Positions 23,354 to 32,933 of a stretch of 47,587 nucleotides of DNA are shown here, piece by piece. The stretch covers positions 1-47,587 of the forward strand of contig JAHJPT010000267.1 in the NCBI GenBank assembly GCA_018819685.1, written 5' to 3'. The notes under the pieces are model-generated. The model had not been told where the DNA came from. It saw nothing but the letters and a program-made list of their open reading frames with translations, and searched no databases. The DNA comes from Alphaproteobacteria bacterium (lineage in GTDB: Bacteria; Pseudomonadota; Alphaproteobacteria; Sphingomonadales; Sphingomonadaceae). Within the stretch, counting starts at the first letter, position 1, and the number at the start of each line of letters is the position of its first letter. Position numbers and translations under genes: made by a program.

Positions 23354-24217
23354 ATGTTCGCGATCATCGGAATCATCGTCCTGCTCGTCATGGTTTTTGG
23401 CGGGTTTACGCTGAGCGGTGGCGCGCTCGGTCCGGTTCTGGTCGCGATGCCCTTCGAGATGCTGATCATCGGCGGCGCGGCGATCGGCGCGATCGTAGCG
23501 GGCAATTCGATGGATGGGCTCAAGGCGATCGGCGGCGCGTTCGGCAAGATCTTCAAGGGACCCAAGCACACCAAGCAGGATCACATCGATGCGATCGCGC
23601 TGACGACGCAATTGATGAAGACGCTCAAGAACGAGGGGCCGGTGGCGCTCGAAAGCCATCTCGAAAACCCCGCCGATTCGACCATCTTCGGCGCCTATCC
23701 CAGCCTGCTCAAGAACACCGCTCTGATCGGCCTGATCAGCGACACGCTGACCTTGCTGGTGGTCTCTTCGGGCACGCTGGAAACCCATGCGGTCGAGGAA
23801 GTCATGGACAATGCGATGAAAACGCATTTCCACGAACTGCACGAGCCGCAGCATGCGCTGCAGTCGCTCGCCGATGCCTTGCCCGCGCTGGGGATCGTCG
23901 CCGCCGTGCTCGGCGTGGTCAAGACGATGGGCTCGATCAACGAACCGCCCGAGGTTCTCGGCAAGATGATTGGCGCGGCGCTTGTTGGCACTTTCCTCGG
24001 GGTGCTGCTTGCCTATGGCATCGTCTCTCCGCTCGCCGGCCGGCTGAAGCAGGTGCTCGAACAGGATGAGATGATCTTCCATGCGGTGAAGCAGGTCATC
24101 ATCGCTTCGCTCTACGGCCACCCGCAGCCGCTGGTCGTGGAATCGGCGAGATCGGGCCTCGGCCACGCGGTGCGGCCGGGATTGACCGAACTCCTCGACG
24201 CCTTGCGGGGCCGCTGA
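23354..24217 (+). CDS. motA: Flagellar motor stator protein MotA
   Basis: A 287-residue four-helix stator subunit: two N-terminal helices (about 2-22 and 32-50), a cytoplasmic loop with LKNEGPVALESHLENP, then LADALPALGIVAAVLGVVKTM with the channel proline and the TM4 segment GAALVGTFLGVLLAYGIVSPLA. The long MotA type, as in E. coli (295). With MotB it conducts protons and drives rotation against FliG. It begins 28 bases after flgL with CTGGAG as ribosome site and ends one base before motB. Confidence 0.97.
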   Translation: MFAIIGIIVLLVMVFGGFTLSGGALGPVLVAMPFEMLIIGGAAIGAIVAGNSMDGLKAIGGAFGKIFKGPKHTKQDHIDAIALTTQLMKTLKNEGPVALESHLENPADSTIFGAYPSLLKNTALIGLISDTLTLLVVSSGTLETHAVEEVMDNAMKTHFHELHEPQHALQSLADALPALGIVAAVLGVVKTMGSINEPPEVLGKMIGAALVGTFLGVLLAYGIVSPLAGRLKQVLEQDEMIFHAVKQVIIASLYGHPQPLVVESARSGLGHAVRPGLTELLDALRGR

Positions 24218-24218
24218 C

Positions 24219-25043
24219 ATGGCCAGCAAGGCGGCTCGCAACGATCCCGTTCCGATCATCGTCAAGAAGGTCACGATCGTCGAGGCGGGACACCATGGCG
24301 GTGCCTGGAAAGTGGCTTATGCCGATTTCGTCACTGCGATGATGGCCTTCTTCCTGCTGCTTTGGCTGCTCGGTTCGACCACCGAGGACCAGCGCAAGGG
24401 GCTCGCCGACTATTTCACCCCGACGCTGGTCAAGACCAAGGAACAGAGCGCGGGGGCTTACGGGCTGCTGGGCGGCTCTTCGTTGACCGATGTCGATAGT
24501 TACCCGCATGCTGCCGGCCAGACGGGCACCAAGACCCTGACCGTCCCACGCGATGCGACCGGTGGGCCCCGCGAGGGGGCGGCGATGATCAAGCGAATCC
24601 AGCAGCGGGTCGAGAGCAAGATCGCGGAAGAGGAACGGCTTCGCCGACTGATGCGCCAGGTGCGGATGGTGGATACCACCAGGGGCATCCGCATCGATCT
24701 CGTCGACGATGCCGATTTTTCGATGTTTGCGCTCGGGACAACCGCGCTGACGCGCGATGCCCGCGACCTGCTGCAGGTCATCTCCACCTCGATCAACCCG
24801 GAGCCCAGCAAGATCACCGTTCGTGGCCACACCGACGCCTTGCGCTGGCGCGATCCGCAGCGGGTCAACAATTGGTCGCTCTCAGCCGGTCGGGCCGAAG
24901 CGACGCGACAGATGCTCATGCAGCACGGAATTGCGATCGAGCGGTTCCGCCGGATCGAGGGCGTCGCCGACACCGAACCGCTGATCAGCGCGGATCCGAC
25001 AGATCCGCGCAACCGCCGGATTTCGCTGACCTTGGCGGACTAG
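24219..25043 (+). CDS. motB: Flagellar motor stator protein MotB
   Basis: A 274-residue protein with a lysine-containing cytoplasmic start, a single helix carrying the proton-binding Asp (WKVAYADFVTAMMAFFLLLWLL, about residues 29-50), a plug/linker segment and a C-terminal OmpA-like peptidoglycan-binding domain (ITVRGHTDALRW, then NNWSLSAGRAEATRQMLMQHGI, then DPRNRRISLTL). It anchors the stator to the wall. The two genes are one base apart and close the flgB operon. Confidence 0.97.
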   Translation: MASKAARNDPVPIIVKKVTIVEAGHHGGAWKVAYADFVTAMMAFFLLLWLLGSTTEDQRKGLADYFTPTLVKTKEQSAGAYGLLGGSSLTDVDSYPHAAGQTGTKTLTVPRDATGGPREGAAMIKRIQQRVESKIAEEERLRRLMRQVRMVDTTRGIRIDLVDDADFSMFALGTTALTRDARDLLQVISTSINPEPSKITVRGHTDALRWRDPQRVNNWSLSAGRAEATRQMLMQHGIAIERFRRIEGVADTEPLISADPTDPRNRRISLTLAD

Positions 25044-25154
25044 CGCGGGCGGTCGATTTTCAGTTCGGGCGACCCGCTAGCGCGGCAATTATGCAGCGGC
25101 TTTGACTCTCGCGAATCTGCGCCTAAACCGGCGTCGATCCGGGAGATTCAATCC

Positions 25155-28100
25155 ATGAAATTCACTGTCGCATCCGTCCTCGCCTCGCTGTTCCTCGCCC
25201 AGGCCGCCGCTGCCCAATCCGACGCCCCCCCGCCTTCGCCCAATCCGGTAGAGGAGCAGGAAGTGGACGCGTCGCAATCCGACGAAGCATTGCCCAAGGA
25301 GGGCACCGGGGAAGCGGTCCAGGCTGCGCCCGCCCTTGTCCAGCCAGGCACAGGAGCAGAAGAGGCCTCTTGGGACATCACCGCGCCCCGGGGCGCGACG
25401 CTGCGCCAGGTGCCGATCCGCACCGACGAAGGCACCTGGATGGATGTCGACGTTTCCCCCGATGGCCGCAGACTCGCCTTCGCCTTGCTCGGCGATATCT
25501 ACACCATGCCGATCGCCGGCGGCACGCCAACACGCGTCGCGGAAGGGCTCGCCTGGGAGATCCAGCCGCGCTTTTCGCCCGACGGAAAACGGATCGCCTT
25601 CACGTCCGACCGCGGCGGGGCCGACAATATCTGGGTGATGAACGCCGATGGTTCGGACAAGCGGCAGGTCACCAAGGAAGACTTCCGCCTGCTCAACCAG
25701 CCGACCTGGAGTCCGGACGGGCGCTATATCGCCGCCAAGAAGCATTTCACCACCCAGCGGTCTGCCGGGACGGGCGAAGTCTGGCTCTATCACGTCTCGG
25801 GCGGTGGCGGCGTCGCGCTGGTCGAACGGGAGAACGAAGCCGCTCAGAAGGAGCTGGGCGAACCGGTCTATTCCGCGGATGGCGGATCGATCTTCTACAC
25901 CCGCAACGTCTCGCCCGGTGCGGTGTTCGAATATGCGCAGGATTCCACCCAGAGCCTGTTCGAGATCGAACGCTACGACATCGCCACGGGTGAAGTGACG
26001 ACCGCCGTCTCCGGCTATGGCGGATCGGTCCGTCCGCAGCCGTCGCCCGATGGCAAATATCTGTCCTTCGTCCGGCGCGACAAGGATCAGTCGCAATTGT
26101 GGATCAAGGATCTTTCGACCGGCGTCGAACGGATGATCTACGATGAGCTCGATCTCGACATGCAGGAGACCTGGGCGGTCTATGGCGTCTATCCGCTTAT
26201 GGACTGGACCCCGGACAGCCGCGAGATCGTGTTCTGGGCCGGCGGCAAGCTCAACCGGATCGGGCTGGACGGCGGGGCGGCGCGGGTCATTCCCTTCCGC
26301 ATCGACGACACCCGCACCGTCGCCGATGCGCCGCACCCGGTGATCCCGGTGGCGCCCGACAGTTTCCAGACCCAGATCCCCAAATTCGCCGCGCTTTCGC
26401 CCGACGGGCGACGGATCGTCTTTGAAAGCCTGGGCAAGCTCTACGTCAAGAACGCTGCAGGGGGCGAGCCGCGCCGACTGACCGGCGAAGGCGATGCGCT
26501 GGAATTGTGGCCGACTTGGTCGCGCGATGGCGAACAGATCGCTTTCGTGCGCTGGACGGACCAGGGGCTGGGCCAGATCGTCGTCGCGGGCAGCGACGGG
26601 CGCAATGCGCGCACCGTGACGGCCATGCCGGGACATTACGCGGTTCCGCAATTCTCGCCCGACGGCCGCACGCTGGTGTTCGAGAAGCGCAGCGGCGGCT
26701 ATCTCACCTCGCCCGAATATTCCGAGAATGCCGGCGTCTATACCGTCCCGGTGTCGGGCGGCGCACCCAGGCTCGTCTCGCGCGGCAACCGGGTGCCGCA
26801 ATATGGTGCCGACAACGACCGCATCTTCATGATGGGCAATTCGGACGGCAAGCTGCAGCTGCTTTCCACCGATCTCAACGGCGAGGCGGTGCGTGTCCAC
26901 GCCGAGGGCGAGCTAGCCAATGATTTCCGCGTCGCGCCGGACGGCGACTTTGTCGCCTTCCGGCAGAATTACGAAGTCTTCGCCATGCCGCTGCTGCCCG
27001 GCGGCCAAGCGGTCACCGTCGGCGAGAAGGCGAGCTCGTTGCCGGTGGTGCGCGCAAGTCAGGGCGGGGCGGATTACATCGGCTGGGCCAACGGCGGCGA
27101 CACGCTCTACTGGTCGATGGGCCCCACGCTCTACACGGCCGGCACGGCGGCGATGTTCCGCACCGCACCCGCGGGCGAAGATGTGCCCAAATTCGCGCAG
27201 CCCGAGACGGGCATCTCGCTGGCCCGAACCGTCAGGGCCGCCAAGCCGACCGGCACCTATGCGCTCACCAACGCGCGCATCCTCACCATGACGGGTGACG
27301 CCGCGGGAGCGATCGAGAGCGGGACAGTGGTCATTCGCGGCGACCGGATCGTAGCAGTCGGACCTTCGGCCAGCACGCAGGTGCCCGCCGGCGCCACGGT
27401 GATCGACGCCAGCGGCAAGACCATCATGCCCGGCCTGGTCGACGCGCACGCCCACGGCCCGCAGGGCGTGGGCGATCTGGTGCCGCAGCAGAATTGGGCG
27501 GCGGTTCAGGAACTGGCGATGGGGGTGACCACGATCCACGATCCCTCCTCCAGCGCCAGTTCGATCTTCGCGGCGTCCGAGCGGCAGCGGGCGGGCACGC
27601 TGCTCGCGCCGCGCATCTTCTCGACCGGCGAGATCATCTACGGGGCCAAGGCGCCGAGCGTCTATGCCCGGATCGACGGCTATGAGGATGCTCTCGCCCA
27701 TGTCCGCCGGATCAAGGCGCAGGGCGGAATTTCGGTCAAGAACTACAACCAGCCGCGCCGCGAACAGCGTCAGCAGGTGGTTGCCGCAGCCCGCGCGGAA
27801 AACATGCTGGTGGTCGCCGAGGGCGGGTCGCTGTTCGGGATGGACATGAACCTCGTCGCGGACGGCAATTCCACGCTCGAGCACAACGTCCCGGTAGATG
27901 TGATGTACGAGGATGTGCTGCAGTTCTTCGGCCAGAGCCAGACGAATTACACGCCCACGCTGGTGGTGACCTATGGCGGGCTGGCGGCCGACCCCTACTG
28001 GCGTCAGGCCACCGATGTGTTCGACAATCCGCTGCTGGTCCACACCCCGCCGCGGATGCTGCTGGCCGAAACCGCGCGTCGTACCAAGGCTCCCGACTGG

Positions 28101-28487
28101 GCCTATGTCGACGACAATTCCGCGCGCGAGGCGAAGAAGCTGGCCGAGCGGAACGTCAAGGTCAGTATCGGCGCGCACGGGCAGCAGCCCGGGATCGCGG
28201 CGCATTGGGAGCTGTGGAGCTTCGTGCGCGGAGGGATGAGCCCGGTCGAGGCATTGCGTGCGGGCACGATCGAATCCGCCCGCTCGCTGGGAATGGATCG
28301 CGATATCGGCAGCATCGAGCCGGGCAAGCTGGCCGATCTCGTCATCCTCTCGGCCGATCCGGCGCAGGATATCCGCAACTCGGACGATATCGATCGCGTG
28401 ATGCTCGGCGGACGGCTCTACGACGCGCGCACGATGAACGAGGTCGTCACCGGCGATGCTCGCCGCGTGCCATATTGGTGGGAATGA
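25155..28487 (+). CDS. Exported TolB-type beta-propeller / amidohydrolase fusion
   Basis: A 1110-residue protein: signal peptide (1-20, cleavage after AAAAQ or nearby), an acidic low-complexity linker, a large WD40-like/TolB propeller with repeated SPDGRR-, SPDGKR- and SRDGEQ-type strands (about residues 85-690), then an amidohydrolase domain. The latter keeps the first metal-binding motif (H765-A-H767 after KTIMPGLVDA) and the closing SIEPGKLADLVILSADP segment. Such proteins are placed with imidazolonepropionase- and dipeptidase-like hydrolases; the substrate is unknown. It lies between the flagellar and chemotaxis blocks with its own ribosome site (GGGAG) and is probably unrelated to motility. 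Confidence 0.88.
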   Translation: MKFTVASVLASLFLAQAAAAQSDAPPPSPNPVEEQEVDASQSDEALPKEGTGEAVQAAPALVQPGTGAEEASWDITAPRGATLRQVPIRTDEGTWMDVDVSPDGRRLAFALLGDIYTMPIAGGTPTRVAEGLAWEIQPRFSPDGKRIAFTSDRGGADNIWVMNADGSDKRQVTKEDFRLLNQPTWSPDGRYIAAKKHFTTQRSAGTGEVWLYHVSGGGGVALVERENEAAQKELGEPVYSADGGSIFYTRNVSPGAVFEYAQDSTQSLFEIERYDIATGEVTTAVSGYGGSVRPQPSPDGKYLSFVRRDKDQSQLWIKDLSTGVERMIYDELDLDMQETWAVYGVYPLMDWTPDSREIVFWAGGKLNRIGLDGGAARVIPFRIDDTRTVADAPHPVIPVAPDSFQTQIPKFAALSPDGRRIVFESLGKLYVKNAAGGEPRRLTGEGDALELWPTWSRDGEQIAFVRWTDQGLGQIVVAGSDGRNARTVTAMPGHYAVPQFSPDGRTLVFEKRSGGYLTSPEYSENAGVYTVPVSGGAPRLVSRGNRVPQYGADNDRIFMMGNSDGKLQLLSTDLNGEAVRVHAEGELANDFRVAPDGDFVAFRQNYEVFAMPLLPGGQAVTVGEKASSLPVVRASQGGADYIGWANGGDTLYWSMGPTLYTAGTAAMFRTAPAGEDVPKFAQPETGISLARTVRAAKPTGTYALTNARILTMTGDAAGAIESGTVVIRGDRIVAVGPSASTQVPAGATVIDASGKTIMPGLVDAHAHGPQGVGDLVPQQNWAAVQELAMGVTTIHDPSSSASSIFAASERQRAGTLLAPRIFSTGEIIYGAKAPSVYARIDGYEDALAHVRRIKAQGGISVKNYNQPRREQRQQVVAAARAENMLVVAEGGSLFGMDMNLVADGNSTLEHNVPVDVMYEDVLQFFGQSQTNYTPTLVVTYGGLAADPYWRQATDVFDNPLLVHTPPRMLLAETARRTKAPDWAYVDDNSAREAKKLAERNVKVSIGAHGQQPGIAAHWELWSFVRGGMSPVEALRAGTIESARSLGMDRDIGSIEPGKLADLVILSADPAQDIRNSDDIDRVMLGGRLYDARTMNEVVTGDARRVPYWWE

Positions 28488-28502
28488 TCGCTCGAAGGGG
28501 AA

Positions 28503-28525
28503 GGGCGGAAGTCAGGCTTCCGCCC
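28503..28525. terminator. Hairpin terminator between convergent amidohydrolase and chemoreceptor genes
   Basis: A perfect 9-bp stem (28503-28511 with 28517-28525) and five-base loop, 16 bases after the amidohydrolase stop. The loop contains the stop codon of the minus-strand chemoreceptor gene (28514-28512). Followed by a short ACTTTCTCT on the plus strand. It probably serves the convergent transcripts, though the T-run is weak on both sides. Confidence 0.65.
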
Positions 28526-30380
28526 GGACTTTCTCTAGAAACGACTTAACCTGCTGGCGCAGCGCGCTGGCCTGGCTTTCGAGTTCGGTCGATGAGTTGA
28601 GAACCTGGCTGGCAGCCGCTCCGGTGACGAGGCTGCTCTCGCGGACCTGGTCGATATTGGCGGATACCTCGCCCGAGGCGCGGGCGGCGAGATCGATGCT
28701 GCGCGCCAGATCCTGGCCTGCGACCGATTGCTGATCGACCGCGCTGGCAATCGAGACGGCGGTCGTCTCCAACTGCTTGATATGCTCGCCGATCGAGCGC
28801 AGCGCATCGACGCTGGCTCCCGTCGAGTTCTGCATCGTACGGATCTGCTCGGCGACCTGTTCGGTCGCGCGGCTGGTCTGATTGGCCAGCTCCTTGACTT
28901 CGCTGGCGACCACCGCGAAGCCTCGTCCGGCCTCGCCGCCGCGCGCAGCCTCGATCGAGGCGTTGAGCGCAAGCAAATTGGTGCGCTGGGCGATCGACTG
29001 GATCAACTCCACGATCTTCCCGACCTGATCGGCCGAGGTGGAGAGAGCGGAAATCGTCTCGTCGGCGTCGCCCGCAGCCTCGGTCGCCTGGCGGGCGAGC
29101 GAAGCGGAGCTGGCTGCCTGACGGCTGATCTCGCCGATCGACATGGCGAATTCGTCCGATGCGGCAGCCGCGGCAGTGACCCCGGCGCTGGCCTGTTCCA
29201 TGGATTGCGCGACCTGCGTGCTCTGCCTGCTGGACTGGTCGGCGACGCTGGCCATCGAACCGGCAGTGGCCTGTAGCTGGGTGGCCGCGGCGGCGACGCT
29301 GCCGACCACATTGCCGACCGTGGTTTCGAAATTCTGCGCCAGCTCGAGCAGAGTGCGCTCCTTCTGCAGGCGGATGTCTTCGCGCTCCTGCTCGAGGGCG
29401 GCGCGTTCCTGCAGTTCTTGCTCGGCACGTCCCGCCTTCTCGGAAATGAGCTTCTCGAAGCGCCAGGCAACCCGCAGGAAGATGTGCAAGGCATTGGCCA
29501 AACCACCGATTTCGTCTTTGCGATCGCGCCCGGGAATGGAGATCGCCTTGTCTCCGCTGGCGAGCTTTTCGGCGGCCGAGGTCAGCTCGACGAGAATTTC
29601 CGACAGATCGCGCGTCAGATATCGCGAGCTGAAGAAGATCACCGCAACCATCAAGGCGCTGACCAGCGCCAGGATTGCGATAATCCAGACGATTGCGTTC
29701 GCCGAACCGGCGTCGATAGCATGGCCTTTCTCGATCAGTTCCCCGCTTATGGCTTCGGCCTGCTCGGCAAAGCTGGCGCCGCTCAGGAAGATGGCGTCGG
29801 CGATCGTCTGGGTGCGCTCACCCGAGCCGTAGCGCAAGAAGGACGATCGCAACGCTTGCAGTTCGCGGTCATAACCCTCCAGCTGTTCGCCCAGATAGTC
29901 GATCTCGACCGTGGTATCCGGCGAATATTCTGCTGCTGTGGTGCGGATCGTGTCCAGCAAGCCACCGGTCGCACCGAGCGCTTCATGCGCAGCGACCAGA
30001 TCGGCCTGGTCGCCGGTAACGGCATAGCGCTGGCTGTGAAGCCGCGCTTGTTCGATGTTCTTGGTCAGATTGGCAGCTGCGACCTGCGTTTCCGAAACCG
30101 CAAGCCGGGCATCGCGCATGTCGAGCGCGATCACGCCTGCAATCGCAGTGGCGAACATTATGACGAACACCGCCGCCAAGTTCGCTGAAGACAAGGTGCG
30201 CAATTTCCCGGCGATGGACATCCGACGAAAGATCGCGCCAAATCGACCAAGCGAAGCTTCGCTCGCTGGTACCTCGCCTTCCGCCGTGCGGGTCGGAGCG
30301 GCCTCCGAGCCGGTCGCTTCGTGTTCGGAGATCTCGCTTTCGGCGACGAGCTCGTTTGCCACGTCCTTTAGAGCGCTCAT
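28512..30380 (-). CDS. Methyl-accepting chemotaxis protein with acidic N-terminal extension
   Basis: A 622-residue receptor. Residues 1-55 are an unusual Glu/Ala-rich cytoplasmic extension. TM1 spans about 66-86, a sensory region of about 140 residues (four-helix-bundle type) follows, TM2 is 229-250, HAMP 251-305, then a long coiled-coil signalling domain with the conserved hairpin tip ([37 protein letters not shown]). The C-terminus ends in a plain helix with no NWETF-like pentapeptide for CheR/CheB tethering. Its ATG overlaps the stop of the GGDEF-EAL gene, so the two are likely made together downstream of the che operon. Ligand unknown. Confidence 0.95.
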   Translation of the reverse strand: MSALKDVANELVAESEISEHEATGSEAAPTRTAEGEVPASEASLGRFGAIFRRMSIAGKLRTLSSANLAAVFVIMFATAIAGVIALDMRDARLAVSETQVAAANLTKNIEQARLHSQRYAVTGDQADLVAAHEALGATGGLLDTIRTTAAEYSPDTTVEIDYLGEQLEGYDRELQALRSSFLRYGSGERTQTIADAIFLSGASFAEQAEAISGELIEKGHAIDAGSANAIVWIIAILALVSALMVAVIFFSSRYLTRDLSEILVELTSAAEKLASGDKAISIPGRDRKDEIGGLANALHIFLRVAWRFEKLISEKAGRAEQELQERAALEQEREDIRLQKERTLLELAQNFETTVGNVVGSVAAAATQLQATAGSMASVADQSSRQSTQVAQSMEQASAGVTAAAAASDEFAMSIGEISRQAASSASLARQATEAAGDADETISALSTSADQVGKIVELIQSIAQRTNLLALNASIEAARGGEAGRGFAVVASEVKELANQTSRATEQVAEQIRTMQNSTGASVDALRSIGEHIKQLETTAVSIASAVDQQSVAGQDLARSIDLAARASGEVSANIDQVRESSLVTGAAASQVLNSSTELESQASALRQQVKSFLEKVRAEA

Positions 30381-31924
30381 GCTACCCTGCTTTCCTTGTT
30401 CGCCATCGTTGCCGTTGTATCGGTGGCAGCGATATCGATCGGTCTGTCGAGATATTGCGGAATTTCAGCGGCCGGCATGGCCTTGAAATAGAGCCACCCC
30501 TGAATCTGGTCGCAACCTGCGGCACGAACCATCTGGGCCTGTTCCTCGGTTTCGACGCCCTCGGCGGTCACGCGCATCTTCATCGCGCGGGCCACCGTGA
30601 TGCTGGAAAGCATCATCGCCCGGCTGCCGTCGTCCTGCCCGGCCTGCGACACCAGGCTGCGGTCGATCTTGAGCTTTTCGAAGCGGAACTGCCGCAGGAA
30701 ACCGATCGAGGCGTATCCGGTCCCGAAATCGTCGAGCACGATGCTGACGCCGAAATTGCGGATCACCGAAAGACTGCGCCCGGCGACGACCGGATCGAGC
30801 ACCAGGCAGGTTTCGGTGATCTCGAGCTCGAGCCGTTCCGGAGCGAAGCCGGTCTCCTCGAGAATATGGCCGAGCTGGATCGGGAATTCGGGGTTGCGAA
30901 GCTGCGCCGCCGAAAGATTGACCGAAAGCGTGATGCCGTTCCATTCGCGCGCATCGAGACAGGCGCGGCGCAGCACCAGCAGGCCGATCGGATTGATCAG
31001 GCCCGATTCCTCGGCCTCCGGAATGAAAGTGTCGGGTGCGGTGAAAGTCCCATCCGGGCGCGGCCAGCGGATCAGTGCCTCAACGGCCACGATCTTGCTC
31101 GAACTGCAATCGATCAGCGGTTGATAATGAAGCGCGAAATCCCCGTTTGCCAGAGCCGAGCGCAACTCCTCGTCCATTTCGCGCATCTGCTCGCGGTTGG
31201 CGTCGAATTCCTGGCTGAACCAGGTGCAGCGCGCCTTGCCGCCGCGCTTCGAGGCATACATGGCGACATCGGCCTGCCGCAGCAGTTCGGGCGAGCCGAG
31301 CCGCTGCGCCTGCGTCGTTCTCGCCAAGCCGATGCTGGCGCCCAGCGTCAGACGGCGTTCTTCCACCTGGAGGGGTTTGGCGAGCCTCTCGACAATCCTG
31401 CGACACAGACCTTCGAGCAACGTCGCGGCGACCGGTCCGGACTTGAGAACCGCGAATTCGTCTCCCCCGAGCCGATAAATTCGTGCCTCGTCCTTGCATA
31501 TCTCGCAGATGATCTGCGCCGACGCGCGGATGGTTCGATCGCCGATCGCATGCCCGTAGTGATCGTTGACGAGCATGAAGCCGTCGAGATCGATCAGCGC
31601 GACGGCGAGTTCCTGCTCGTGCCGGGAGATGCGAGCGTAGTCGAGATGCAGGGCACGACGGTTGGGCAAGCCGGTGAGTGTATCCGTCAGGCTCGCCATT
31701 TCGAGATGGCGGGCGTGCCGCAACCCGTGCCTCACGAGCGCGGCGACCGTGGCGGCATAGGTCGCGAGCCCGAGGGAGACAAACACCGAGGTGGAAACCA
31801 GCGGACCCGAGAGACTTGCGGTATAGGCCAGCAGGAGAGCGGCGAACACGCAAGACAGAATCGCGAGCGGGGCAAGAACCATGACCTGCGGCGAGAACTC
31901 TCCCTTGCCCGGCATATCCGTCAC
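30377..31924 (-). CDS. Membrane GGDEF-EAL cyclic di-GMP enzyme
   Basis: A 515-residue protein with two N-terminal membrane helices (about 15-35 and 42-65), a GGDEF domain (intact GGDEF at 153-157) and an EAL domain (E282-A-L, then [16 protein letters not shown], and VTAEGVET). Both active-site sets look complete, so synthesis and breakdown of cyclic di-GMP are both possible. The RxxD inhibitory site is not evident upstream of GGDEF. Cyclic di-GMP commonly tunes motility, in line with its place between cheR and a chemoreceptor. GTG 31924 has GGGGGA upstream; TTG 31936 and ATG 31915 are alternatives. Confidence 0.93.
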   Translation of the reverse strand: MTDMPGKGEFSPQVMVLAPLAILSCVFAALLLAYTASLSGPLVSTSVFVSLGLATYAATVAALVRHGLRHARHLEMASLTDTLTGLPNRRALHLDYARISRHEQELAVALIDLDGFMLVNDHYGHAIGDRTIRASAQIICEICKDEARIYRLGGDEFAVLKSGPVAATLLEGLCRRIVERLAKPLQVEERRLTLGASIGLARTTQAQRLGSPELLRQADVAMYASKRGGKARCTWFSQEFDANREQMREMDEELRSALANGDFALHYQPLIDCSSSKIVAVEALIRWPRPDGTFTAPDTFIPEAEESGLINPIGLLVLRRACLDAREWNGITLSVNLSAAQLRNPEFPIQLGHILEETGFAPERLELEITETCLVLDPVVAGRSLSVIRNFGVSIVLDDFGTGYASIGFLRQFRFEKLKIDRSLVSQAGQDDGSRAMMLSSITVARAMKMRVTAEGVETEEQAQMVRAAGCDQIQGWLYFKAMPAAEIPQYLDRPIDIAATDTTATMANKESRVA

Positions 31925-31991
31925 ACTATCCCCCAACAGAAGTCGAACCGACGCTGCCTGAAGGGTTTTAGGCGGCGAGGTGCTAAGAATG

Positions 31992-32031
31992 GGTAAAGCG
32001 CCGGTTTACCTTCTTTGCGGCCAATCGCCGC
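31992..32031. promoter_or_regulatory. Two short hairpins between cheR and the GGDEF-EAL gene
   Basis: The gap after cheR holds two perfect inverted repeats: GGTAAA (31992-31997) with TTTACC (32005-32010), and GCGGC (32017-32021) with GCCGC (32027-32031). They may form a weak terminator or processing structure separating the che operon from the GGDEF-EAL/receptor pair. Neither is followed by a clear U-run on the minus strand. Confidence 0.35.
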
Positions 32032-32054
32032 GGCATCGAGCACTCGTGGCACGA

Positions 32055-32933
32055 TCAGGCAGGCAGGCCGGCAAATGCCTGTTTGACTGGCCCGTTCGCG
32101 GCGGCCAGGCGGCGGCTGCCGACCGGTTGATAGAGCGTAGCACCGCAAGGGGCGGGGACGAAGAGATCGGTCTGGCCGATAACGGTCTCGCCGGCGCCCA
32201 GCATCAGCCAGCCATCCGCTGCGGTCGCCTGCGAGAGGCGTTCGAACACGGCCCGACGGGTCGGAGGGTCGAAATAGAGCAACACATTGCGGCACAGCAC
32301 GAGATCGAAATTTCCCGGAGACGGCGGCGCAGCAAGCACGCTCGCCTGCTTGAACCGCGCCAACGCGCGGATTGCGTCATTGGCTTGCCAGCCCTGCGGC
32401 GTCTCGCTGAAGAACTGCAGCATTTGGCCGATGCTGATGCCGCGCTGGATCTCGAATTGCGAATAGAGGCCGGAATTGGCCACCGCGAGCGCCTTGATCG
32501 AGATATCGGTGCCCAATATCTCGATATCCCAGTCGGCCCAGCGTTCGGGCTGTCCGGCAAACAGCATCGCCAGCGACAACACTTCCTGCCCGGTCGAACA
32601 ACCTGCCGACCAGATGCGAATGCGTTTGCTTGCCGCACGCCTGCTGGCGATATCGGGCAGGACGGTCTCGGCCAGGATCGAGAAGTAGGCACGATCGCGG
32701 AAGAAATACGTCTCGTTGTTGAGCAGCGCCTCGACGACCTGGGTAGCCAGTTCGGCCTGGTCCCCGTCGCCGAGCAGGCAGACCAGCTGGTCGAGATTGG
32801 AGAGCCCATGTTCGCGAAAGAGTCCAGCCAGGGCCGAGGAAACCCGCCAGAGGCGGCTATCCGTCAGTTGCTGGCCTGTCCGGGCGCAAAGGAGATCGGC
32901 GACGATACGATGCGACGCGTCGTTCAAACCCAC
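32055..32933 (-). CDS. cheR: Chemotaxis protein methyltransferase CheR
   Basis: A 292-residue S-adenosylmethionine-dependent enzyme that methylates receptor glutamates. The N-terminal helical domain is followed by NNETYFFRD (about 73-81), the SAM-binding IRIWSAGCSTGQEVLSLAML motif, EILGTDIS and FDLVLCRNVLLYF with the family's catalytic-site pattern. It starts at GTG 32933, overlapping the cheB end by ten bases, so expression is coupled to cheB. No pentapeptide-bearing receptor is encoded in the window. Confidence 0.95.
   Translation of the reverse strand: MGLNDASHRIVADLLCARTGQQLTDSRLWRVSSALAGLFREHGLSNLDQLVCLLGDGDQAELATQVVEALLNNETYFFRDRAYFSILAETVLPDIASRRAASKRIRIWSAGCSTGQEVLSLAMLFAGQPERWADWDIEILGTDISIKALAVANSGLYSQFEIQRGISIGQMLQFFSETPQGWQANDAIRALARFKQASVLAAPPSPGNFDLVLCRNVLLYFDPPTRRAVFERLSQATAADGWLMLGAGETVIGQTDLFVPAPCGATLYQPVGSRRLAAANGPVKQAFAGLPA

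Noticed and set aside
25044-25154. Imperfect GCGGG/CCCGC dyad after motB
   Set aside because: A two-base bulge, a 14-base loop and no T-run make it too weak to call a terminator.
25089-26900. 603-residue minus-strand open frame opposite the propeller-amidohydrolase
   Set aside because: Typical long antisense frame of a high-GC gene; the sense protein has a signal peptide and clear repeats.
32040-32070. TGGCACG followed by GGCAG near the cheR end, resembling a sigma-54 site
   Set aside because: Spacing between GG and GC is nine rather than ten, it points into cheR on the antisense strand, and no gene follows.
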